NCBI GenBank assembly: GCA_900556665.1 | Contig: USPX01000167.1 | Span: 1 to 5,067, forward strand | DNA: 5,067 bases | From: an uncultured Eubacteriales bacterium | GTDB taxonomy: Bacteria; Bacillota_A; Clostridia; Lachnospirales; Cellulosilyticaceae | Direction of reading: 5' to 3' | In this document: piece by piece, positions 1-4,981 of the stretch | Layout of the letters: every line of letters starts with the position of its first letter | Numbering within the stretch: the stretch's first letter is position 1 | Notes under the pieces: model-generated | Told to the model about the DNA's origin: nothing | Databases searched by the model: none | Seen by the model: only the letters and a program-made list of their open reading frames with translations | Program-made: the position numbers and the translations under genes

Positions 1-104
1 TATAAGTGATGTATTTAGAAAGCAAAATTATAGGAGAGATTATTCATAAAAATGTTTTAACGACAAATTTTTTGTAAAAAATACAATATAACCTTTTAAA
101 AAAG

Positions 105-113
105 TGATATACT
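105..113 (+). promoter_or_regulatory. extended -10 promoter element for the 106-residue orphan gene
   Basis: TGATATACT is an extended -10 (TGn followed by TATACT, five of six matches to TATAAT). It lies 29 bases before the start codon of the downstream gene, giving a predicted transcript start near 120. No good -35 lies 16-18 bases upstream, as is usual for extended -10 promoters. In AT-rich DNA such matches occur by chance, so this is a reasonable but unproven call. Confidence 0.45.
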
Positions 114-142
114 AGAGAAAAGTACACAAAAAGGGGATTTAT

Positions 143-463
143 ATGAATGACAATATTGAGAAATTTGTAAGTGACATGCGTAAAATTTTAGAGTTTGAAA
201 AGAACTACGGTAAAATGGAGTATACACAACAAATGAGTAAGTCAAAGCTTATTATAAGTGCTTTTGAAAATGACTTAATCAAAAGTTCTTTAGACTTAGT
301 GTATATTTGTAATGAAATCCCTGAGATTTCGTATGATTTATGTCGTTATTTCGATGCGTACATTTTATCTAAGGGGATAGGTAGAACAAGAGGTATTCGC
401 AAGCTTAAAGCAATGGTTAAAAAAGAAGAGTATATGCAAGATCATCGCATGAATAGAGCATAA
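143..463 (+). CDS. small hypothetical protein, 106 residues, function unknown
   Basis: I do not recognise this protein. ATG at 143 is preceded by AGGGG (132-136) with a 6-base gap, and an extended -10 sits further upstream, so it looks like a real, independently transcribed gene. The product is soluble and mostly helical by composition. It has no signal peptide or membrane segment, an acidic/amphipathic N-terminal half, and a basic C-terminal third (RTRGIRKLKAMVKK around residues 81-94) that could contact nucleic acid or a membrane surface. It has two Cys (within YIC and DLCRYF, about residues 55 and 67) that are not spaced as a recognisable metal site. It stands alone: nothing follows on the same strand before a strong terminator. 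It could be a clostridial lineage-specific protein or a mobile-element remnant; nothing here decides the function. Confidence 0.7.
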   Translation: MNDNIEKFVSDMRKILEFEKNYGKMEYTQQMSKSKLIISAFENDLIKSSLDLVYICNEIPEISYDLCRYFDAYILSKGIGRTRGIRKLKAMVKKEEYMQDHRMNRA

Positions 464-497
464 CTTTATTCAACAAATATAAAAGATATAACCATAT

Positions 498-535
498 AAA
501 AATGGCAGTCTTAAATCAATAAGACTGCCATTTTT
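498..535. terminator. bidirectional intrinsic terminator between convergent genes
   Basis: A perfect 15-bp inverted repeat (AAAAATGGCAGTCTT at 498-512 and its complement at 521-535) encloses an 8-base loop. The A-run on the left and T-run on the right make it work as a Rho-independent terminator on both strands. It lies 34 bases after the + strand orphan gene stop and 21 bases after the end of the convergent DUF2798 gene, so it most likely ends both. Confidence 0.92.
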
Positions 536-556
536 AGTGCAAGTAGTGATTTTCTA

Positions 557-1024
557 TTATGCGCTAGGGAAGACTTTACCGAAGATAAATCTTACAATTG
601 GTGAAACAATTAATAAGTTAAGTGGTAAAGCCATTACAAAGTTACGTACGATGCATAATGGATAAAGTTTAAGTGCACCAATATTGAAGCCTGATACCAT
701 GATTGCACCAAATAGTGACATGCATAATACCATACCGATTACCATGCAACAAGAAATTGTTAAAATAAGTTTAATAGGTTTTGTATCTTGATTAGGTTTA
801 ACGATTTTAAAAGCAATGCCTTTTGCAATTTTACCTACTACAAATACATCTAATATAAGGGCTACGATAAAGCCGAGCCAGAATTCTTTAAATAAATTTG
901 TGAAGAAGATTGAAGCTGAGTGGAAGCCTTCATTTAAAAGCATGTTATAAGCTGTCATGCCAATTACCATACCAAAGCACATCATTAATGTGAAAATATT
1001 TTTTTGAGTTTTAGTTTGTCCCAT
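557..1024 (-). CDS. DUF2798-type four-helix integral membrane protein
   Basis: The product is 155 residues and almost entirely hydrophobic. Four membrane segments can be read, at about residues 10-30, 48-66, 86-110 and 124-148, separated by a short polar loop (KPNQDTKP, residues 76-83). The two halves resemble each other: MVIGM occurs at 19-23 and again at 94-98, and each half ends with a helix and a basic F-K/F-G-K tail. This is the tandem layout of DUF2798 proteins; LPLNLLIVSPIVRFIFGK near the C-terminus fits that family. The biochemical role of the family is unknown; a small transporter or stress-related membrane protein is an inference. Start: the upstream ATG at 1030 is only 2 bases from GAAAGG, whereas the ATG at 1024 has an 8-base gap, so I chose 1024; using 1030 would add two residues. 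The gene is divergent from a MarR-family gene, with shared operators between them, so it is probably the repressed target. Confidence 0.85.
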   Translation of the reverse strand: MGQTKTQKNIFTLMMCFGMVIGMTAYNMLLNEGFHSASIFFTNLFKEFWLGFIVALILDVFVVGKIAKGIAFKIVKPNQDTKPIKLILTISCCMVIGMVLCMSLFGAIMVSGFNIGALKLYPLCIVRNFVMALPLNLLIVSPIVRFIFGKVFPSA

Positions 1025-1032
1025 ATTCATAT

Positions 1033-1038
1033 CCTTTC
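1033..1038 (-). promoter_or_regulatory. ribosome binding site that decides the DUF2798 start
   Basis: Read on the minus strand, GAAAGG lies 2 bases before one ATG (1030) and 8 bases before an in-frame second ATG (1024). Normal spacing is about 5-10 bases, which favours the internal ATG as the true start. Confidence 0.65.
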
Positions 1039-1049
1039 AAAATTAATTT

Positions 1050-1064
1050 GTCAACTAAGTTGAC
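1050..1064. promoter_or_regulatory. operator O1, palindromic MarR-type site
   Basis: GTCAACTAAGTTGAC is a perfect 15-bp palindrome around a central A at 1057. It repeats the core of the site at 1094-1110. It lies immediately at and downstream of the predicted transcript start of the DUF2798 gene, where a bound repressor would block initiation or escape. Length and symmetry suit a MarR dimer. The binding protein is inferred from the adjacent marR-like gene. Confidence 0.85.
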
Positions 1065-1094
1065 TTGATTATTTTATCTGATTATGGGTATAAT
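1065..1094 (+). promoter_or_regulatory. likely promoter for the marR-family gene
   Basis: TTGATT (1065-1070) and a perfect TATAAT (1089-1094) are 18 bases apart on the + strand. The -10 abuts and shares one base with operator O2, so repressor binding there would also block this promoter. The resulting leader would be about 100 bases. A second TATAAT at 1157-1162 has no good -35 but would give a shorter leader, so the actual start is less certain. Confidence 0.6.
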
Positions 1095-1099
1095 GTCAA
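1071..1099 (-). promoter_or_regulatory. near-consensus sigma-A promoter for the DUF2798 gene
   Basis: On the minus strand, TTGACA (1099-1094) and TAAAAT (1076-1071) are separated by exactly 17 bases: a consensus -35 and a five-of-six -10. Predicted transcript start is near 1064-1062, inside operator O1, and the -35 hexamer lies inside operator O2. The promoter looks intrinsically strong and kept off by a repressor. Confidence 0.8.
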
Positions 1100-1110
1100 C
1101 TAAGTTGACA
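1094..1110. promoter_or_regulatory. operator O2, palindromic MarR-type site
   Basis: TGTCAACTAAGTTGACA is a perfect 17-bp palindrome centred at 1102, 45 bp from the centre of O1 (about four helical turns). It contains the -35 of the DUF2798 promoter and touches the -10 of the likely marR promoter, so one bound dimer could repress both directions. Confidence 0.88.
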
Positions 1111-1200
1111 AAATGACAAAACATAACTGGAGATGGTTATTTAAGACATTAAAAGTTATAATAATATAAAACAAAAAGGATTATAGAGGGAACATATCTG

Positions 1201-1623
1201 ATGAAAGAGGTATTAAAAGACTTAAATTTAATTGATTTAATCAGTGAAAAACATATTGTACTAAGAAGAGCAGTAGAAGAAAGATGGGCAGAAACAATGA
1301 CAGACCAGATTTCACATACAGAAGCTATGTTACTAGCTAAGCTGAGTATGGGGCGCATTTCTTTGGCAGAAGTAGCAAGGCAGGCTAATATTTCAAGACA
1401 AGCCATGTCTAAATGTGCGAAGCAATTAGAGCAGCAAGGTTATCTAACCTTTGAAACCTTGGAAGGAAGTAAGGGAAAATATGCGAGGTTAACAAATAAG
1501 GGTGAGGCTTACTGTGAAAAGAGTAAAGCCCTTAAAATGGGCATAGAAGAAGAGATTGCAAGTAAAATAGGTGAGCAGGCAGTAGGATTTTTAAAAGAAC
1601 TTTTGAAAAAGAACTGGCTTTAA
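1201..1623 (+). CDS. MarR-family winged-helix transcriptional regulator
   Basis: A 140-residue protein of normal MarR length. Helices at about 5-35 would form the dimerisation part. A helix-turn-helix follows at about 54-73 (SLAEVARQANISRQAMSK, recognition helix from about residue 65), then a beta-wing at about 82-97 and a typical LTNKG exit at 97-101, then a C-terminal dimerisation helix. ATG at 1201 is preceded by AGAGGG (1185-1190) with a 10-base gap. The wing reads EGSKGKYARL and lacks the usual D-x-R motif of classic MarR proteins, so it is a divergent member. Cys72 lies at the end of the recognition helix and Cys105 follows the wing; redox sensing is possible but unsupported. It faces a DUF2798 membrane-protein gene across two palindromic operators, suggesting repression of both itself and that gene; the ligand is unknown. 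A hairpin terminator follows, so it is probably monocistronic. Confidence 0.9.
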   Translation: MKEVLKDLNLIDLISEKHIVLRRAVEERWAETMTDQISHTEAMLLAKLSMGRISLAEVARQANISRQAMSKCAKQLEQQGYLTFETLEGSKGKYARLTNKGEAYCEKSKALKMGIEEEIASKIGEQAVGFLKELLKKNWL

Positions 1624-1655
1624 TAATCATATATAGCTATAGAGGGTAATAAAAT

Positions 1656-1696
1656 AAAACTAGTTAAATAGCATAAGCTATAGCTAGTTTTTTTTT
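1656..1696 (+). terminator. intrinsic terminator after the marR-family gene
   Basis: AAAACTAG (1656-1663) pairs with CTAGTTTT (1684-1691). An inner stem ATAGC/GCTAT (1668-1672 with 1677-1681) closes on a 4-base loop. A run of nine T follows the stem (1688-1696). The stem is AT-rich with an internal bulge, but position and T-run make it a credible Rho-independent terminator separating marR from the next unit. Confidence 0.8.
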
Positions 1697-1706
1697 ATGT
1701 CATGGG

Positions 1707-1734
1707 TTAACACAATTTTAATAGAGTATTAACA
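1707..1734 (+). promoter_or_regulatory. candidate PhoP/PhoB-type box upstream of the secreted-protein/phnD unit
   Basis: Three hexamers, TTAACA (1707-1712), TTAATA (1718-1723) and TTAACA (1729-1734), repeat with an exact 11-bp period. All three fit the Bacillus PhoP half-site TT(A/C/T)A(C/T)A with 5-base spacers. A weak -10-like TATGCT lies at 1739-1744, and no good -35 is seen, as expected for an activator-dependent promoter. It sits 70-97 bases before the start codon of a gene followed by phnD, which fits phosphate-starvation control. Because the DNA is AT-rich, chance occurrence cannot be excluded. Confidence 0.45.
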
Positions 1735-1803
1735 GACATATGCTAGTTGGGAGCTCAGAAATCATACAGAATGAAAGCGTAAAAAAGTTAAGGAGATGAG
1801 AAA

Positions 1804-3801
1804 ATGGTAAATGGCAAATGGTTTAAAAGAAAAAAGCGCATTGCAACACTTGTCACTTTAAGTTTAGTCATGATGCAGGCAGGCTATAGCATTTATGCAG
1901 ACACGGCGCCTACAATTACACCGACTAATGGGAATGGCAAAATGATTTTGTTTGATAATGCTCATGCCCAAACAGCTGGAGCAGCAGATTGGGTTATTGA
2001 TGGCGGCTTTTCTGATTTTGCAGAGGGCCTTGCAAATGAAGGATATATGGTAAAAGAACTTAGAAAGGGAAGTAGCATTACATATAGTGATTTAGCTGAT
2101 GCTGCTGTATTTGTCATACCAGAAGCGAATGTGCCTTTTAAAGTATCTGAGCAAGATGTTTTGGCACAATATGTAGCTGATGGAGGAAGTATCCTTTTTA
2201 TAGCAGATCATTATAATGCAGACCGTAATAAAAATAGATGGGATTCTTCAGAAGTTTTTAATGGCTATAGAAGAGGGGCTTATAATGATCCAGCAAAAGG
2301 TATGACCAGTGGGGAGAGAAATTCAGCAGCTATGGAAGATGTGGTAAGCAGCGACTGGCTGAGCACAGAATTTGGGGTAAGATTTCGTTATAATGCATTA
2401 GGTGATTTAAGTGCCAATCAGATTGTGGCACCAGGAGAATGTTTTAATATTACAAATGGTATTAGTTCTGTGGCCATGCATGCAGGTTCTACAGTAGCGA
2501 TTACAAATCCTGAAGTTGCTAAAGGCATTATTTATACACCTGAGGGAGGCGTGAGTAAATGGGCTTCAGCAGTAGATCAAGGTGTTTATAATAATGGGGG
2601 TATAGCAGAAGGCGCTTATGTAGCTATTGCTAAAAAAGGTAGAGGTAAAGCAGCCTTTATAGGGGATTCTTCTTTAGTAGAAGATGCGACACCTAAGTAT
2701 CTTAAAGAAGAGAATGGTAAGCGAAAGACAACTTATGATGGCTATAAGGAGGAAGATGATGCCTTACTCCTTATGCAGCTAACAAACTGGCTTGCCAGTC
2801 AAGAAGATTATACAACCTTTGTAGGGCAAGGTATTACATTAGATACAGCTACAAGTTTATATGACTTTGAAATACCCGAAAATTCTACAGAACCTCAAAC
2901 GGAGCCTTGGGCAAATCCAAGTGGTAGTTATAAATGGTACGATAGTACAACTTTTGCCAGTGGGTCTTATAAATATGTGGCAGATGATCCAGAACCAAGT
3001 CCATCTCCAAGTCCAGATCCAACGCCAAGCCCAGATCCAAGTCCAGAACCAAGTCCAGAACCAAGTCCAGATCCAACACCACAACCAATAGAAGAGGCGA
3101 CTTATGTTATTAATCAGCCAAATTGTGTAATTGCTGGTCAAGAGCTTCCTTTAACAGTAGAATTTAATAATTTAACACCAAATACAACCTATAGTAATTA
3201 CCGTATTGGGGCTTACTTAGATGGTGGCACACAGGTAGGATTATTTAAAACCCTTTCAGCCCAGTGGCCTACAAGCTATGGCTATAGCGATACCTTTAGT
3301 ATTACCACAGATGAAAATGGTCATGGTAGTGCCACCTTTGTCTTTAAGATTAAACCAGGTGTAGTGGGCGATATCAATATACGTATTAAACAAGGTTCAA
3401 GTAAAATATTAACACAGTCCATGAACGTTGTAGCAGATGAAGTAGATAGCACAAAGCCAGTGGGCACACCAGTTTATAATATGTTTTATACACAAAATCT
3501 TAAAGCTAATGAAGAAATGGCTATAACGGTTCGTGTGACAAATCTTAAACCAAATCAAACACTTACCAAGGTAAGAGTAGGCGCTTATTTAGATGGTGGC
3601 TTGCAAATTGGTTTATTTATGAAAGATAATGGCACCTATCCTACAGCTTATGGCTATAGTGATTACTTTACTTTAGTAGCTGATCAAAACGGTGTAGCTT
3701 ATAAGACTTTTATTTATAAACTTAAAACAGATGGTGAAATTAATCTTCGCATTAAACAAGGAACTAAAAATGTGCTCACACAGAAGGTCACAGTTTATTA
3801 G
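1804..3801 (+). CDS. secreted multidomain protein: GATase-like (DUF4350/IFT52-GldG type) domain, Pro-rich linker, two tandem beta domains
   Basis: A 665-residue exported protein. AGGAG (1791-1795) is 8 bases before ATG 1804. The signal peptide has a basic start (KRKKR, 8-12), a hydrophobic core at 13-31 and a likely cut after Ala32 (IYA/D). Residues 46-345 form a Rossmann-like GATase fold of the DUF4350/IFT52-GldG kind, with MILFDNAHAQTAG (47-59), SILFIADHYNADRNKNRWD (129-147) and GKAAFIGDSSLVEDATPKY (from about 282). Similar segments occur in Gram-positive secreted proteins often labelled 'DNA-binding protein', a label I would not trust. A conserved PWANPSGSYKWYD segment (368-380) ends this part. 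Residues 396-428 are a PxP linker of Ser, Asp, Glu and Thr. Residues 433-544 and 557-665 are two homologous beta-rich domains. No LPXTG, SLH or membrane anchor is visible, so attachment, if any, would be through those domains. Substrate and activity are unknown; co-transcription with phnD and the Pho-like box suggest a role in phosphorus acquisition. Confidence 0.85.
   Translation: MVNGKWFKRKKRIATLVTLSLVMMQAGYSIYADTAPTITPTNGNGKMILFDNAHAQTAGAADWVIDGGFSDFAEGLANEGYMVKELRKGSSITYSDLADAAVFVIPEANVPFKVSEQDVLAQYVADGGSILFIADHYNADRNKNRWDSSEVFNGYRRGAYNDPAKGMTSGERNSAAMEDVVSSDWLSTEFGVRFRYNALGDLSANQIVAPGECFNITNGISSVAMHAGSTVAITNPEVAKGIIYTPEGGVSKWASAVDQGVYNNGGIAEGAYVAIAKKGRGKAAFIGDSSLVEDATPKYLKEENGKRKTTYDGYKEEDDALLLMQLTNWLASQEDYTTFVGQGITLDTATSLYDFEIPENSTEPQTEPWANPSGSYKWYDSTTFASGSYKYVADDPEPSPSPSPDPTPSPDPSPEPSPEPSPDPTPQPIEEATYVINQPNCVIAGQELPLTVEFNNLTPNTTYSNYRIGAYLDGGTQVGLFKTLSAQWPTSYGYSDTFSITTDENGHGSATFVFKIKPGVVGDINIRIKQGSSKILTQSMNVVADEVDSTKPVGTPVYNMFYTQNLKANEEMAITVRVTNLKPNQTLTKVRVGAYLDGGLQIGLFMKDNGTYPTAYGYSDYFTLVADQNGVAYKTFIYKLKTDGEINLRIKQGTKNVLTQKVTVY
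2989..3087 (+). repeat. coding repeat: Pro-Ser/Asp/Glu/Thr linker
   Basis: Sixteen successive proline-x dipeptides (x = Ser, Asp, Glu, Thr or Gln) are encoded by near-identical 6-base units such as CCAAGT, CCAGAT and CCAGAA. This is an extended, acidic, flexible linker typical of extracellular enzymes in Firmicutes, joining the N-terminal domain to the C-terminal modules. Short-unit repetition makes the length likely to vary among strains through slippage; a change of whole 6-base units keeps the frame. Confidence 0.9.
3100..3798 (+). repeat. two tandem homologous C-terminal domains within the secreted protein
   Basis: Copy A covers residues 433-544 (3100-3435) and copy B residues 557-665 (3472-3798). 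Three blocks align in the same order: RIGAYLDGGTQVGLF (467-481) with RVGAYLDGGLQIGLF; WPTSYGYSDTF (488-498) with YPTAYGYSDYF; and INIRIKQGSSKILTQ (524-538) with INLRIKQGTKNVLTQ. Each copy starts with a strand-rich N-terminal segment. The pattern suggests Ig-like or carbohydrate/cell-wall binding beta-sandwich modules; I do not recognise a named family. The copies differ enough at DNA level to be an old duplication. Confidence 0.85.
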
Positions 3802-3856
3802 CATATGAGCAAGTCAAAATTTTAAGCAAGACTTAGAAATAGAGGGGGATTTTGCA

Positions 3857-4942
3857 GTGAGGAATTGGGTAAAAAAACTTTTGGGTATGACATGTATGTT
3901 GTCACTAGCAGTAGGAATGGTTGGCTGTGGCAGTAGTACAGTGGCAACAAATGAGGGGCCAAAAAATGCAGCAGATACTACAGTAGTAAGTGATGAAATG
4001 ACTTTGAAAACCATAGAAAAGCTAAGCATATACTTTGTACCTTCTAGAGAGCCAGAAGAAATCATTGCTACCACAGAGCCACTTAAAGAACTTTTAAAGA
4101 GCAGTTTACAAGATGAAGGATATGATGTAAAAAATATTGATATTCAAGTAGGCACCAGTTATGAGGCTGTTGGTGAAGCCTTATCAGCAGGTACGGCGGA
4201 TATTGGCTTTATTCCAGGGGGGACTTATGTACTTTATGATGATGGGGCAGATGTTATTTTAACAGCTACAAGAGAAGGACTTAATAAAGATGCCGATGAA
4301 GCTAAAGCTTGGAACGATGGTCAGCCAACAGCTTCTTCAGGTCAGCAAACCAATTCTTACCGTGCACTGATTATTGCTGGACCATCTGAAAAAGGTCAAG
4401 AGCTTGCTAGTAAAGTTAATAGTGGTGAAGCTTTAAGCTTTGATGATTTAAATAGTGCCAACTGGAGCATTATGTCTTCATCTTCTCCAGCAGGTTATAT
4501 TTATCCATCCTTATGGCTTAAAAATAACTATGGTAAGAGCATTACAGATTTAAGTCATGCAGTACAATCAGATTCTTATGGTAGCGCTATGGCAAGACTT
4601 GCTTCAGGGCAAGTAGATGTGCTTTTAACTTATGCGGATGCCCGTAGAGATTATGAAGAAAAATGGACATCAGAGTATGCAAGAAGTGCTTCTATTTGGG
4701 AAGAAACAAATGTCATCGGTGTTACACCAGCTATTTATAATGACACAATTAGTGTAAGTAAGCGTTCAGAAATTATGGATGATGCGTTTAAAGCAGCACT
4801 TCAAAATGCCTTTATGAAAATAGGTGAAACAGAAGAAGGCAAAGCTGTTATAGCTATTTATTCACATGAAGGTTATCAGGTTGCTAATAGTGCAGATTAT
4901 GATAACGAACGTGAAGCACAAAAACTCGTGAGAGAGAACTAA
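3857..4942 (+). CDS. phnD: PhnD-type substrate-binding lipoprotein of a phosphate/phosphite/phosphonate ABC transporter
   Basis: A 361-residue exported lipoprotein. It starts with GTG at 3857 behind a strong AGGGGG (3843-3848) with an 8-base gap. The signal peptide has Lys6-Lys7, a hydrophobic core at 8-22 and a lipobox MVGC with the lipidated Cys24. A Ser/Thr/Asp-rich tether (25-50) follows. The mature domain is a periplasmic-binding-protein fold of the PhnD type: IYFVPSREPEEI (58-69), GTADIGFIPGGTYVLY (112-127), SSSSPAGYIYPSLWL (207-221) around the expected oxyanion-binding Ser-rich loop, and LASGQVDVLLTYADARRD (248-265). Its function is capture of an organophosphorus or phosphate-like anion at the outer membrane face and delivery to a permease. 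It lies 55 bases after the secreted protein with no terminator between, so the two are probably one transcript. The usual phnC ATPase and phnE permease genes do not follow immediately. True ligand is uncertain: family members bind phosphonates, phosphite, phosphate and other anions. Confidence 0.88.
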   Translation: MRNWVKKLLGMTCMLSLAVGMVGCGSSTVATNEGPKNAADTTVVSDEMTLKTIEKLSIYFVPSREPEEIIATTEPLKELLKSSLQDEGYDVKNIDIQVGTSYEAVGEALSAGTADIGFIPGGTYVLYDDGADVILTATREGLNKDADEAKAWNDGQPTASSGQQTNSYRALIIAGPSEKGQELASKVNSGEALSFDDLNSANWSIMSSSSPAGYIYPSLWLKNNYGKSITDLSHAVQSDSYGSAMARLASGQVDVLLTYADARRDYEEKWTSEYARSASIWEETNVIGVTPAIYNDTISVSKRSEIMDDAFKAALQNAFMKIGETEEGKAVIAIYSHEGYQVANSADYDNEREAQKLVREN

Positions 4943-4947
4943 CCAAA

Positions 4948-4981
4948 GTAGCCAGAGGGAGTAGTCACCTCTACTAGCTAC
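4948..4981. other. imperfect hairpin downstream of phnD
   Basis: GTAGC (4948-4952) pairs with GCTAC (4977-4981), and AGAGG (4954-4958) with CCTCT (4968-4972), leaving a 9-base loop and an asymmetric internal loop. No T-run follows, so it is not a standard terminator; it could stabilise the phnD mRNA 3' end or be part of a larger repeat. Confidence 0.5.

Noticed and set aside
2..49. Open frame from the window start ending in TAA at 47-49, possibly the C-terminus of an upstream gene
   Set aside because: Only 15 codons are visible, with no motif to support coding; it could equally be chance.
1050..1110. Repeated palindrome as a CRISPR or mobile-element end
   Set aside because: Only two copies, no spacers or cas genes, and placement over promoters of a MarR pair explains them as operators.
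1149..1406. Minus-strand open frame overlapping the marR gene
   Set aside because: It lies antisense to a clear winged-helix gene and has no recognisable family.
2857..3141. Open frames in other registers across the Pro-rich linker, with Trp- or Leu-Asp-rich repeats
   Set aside because: They are by-products of the 6-base coding repeat read in the wrong frame.
3811..3834. AAGTC/GACTT inverted repeat between the secreted-protein gene and phnD as a terminator
   Set aside because: Only 5 bp of stem, a long loop and no T-run; co-transcription is more likely.
3814..4074. Minus-strand open frame over the start of phnD
   Set aside because: Antisense to the lipoprotein signal and PhnD domain; no ribosome site or family.
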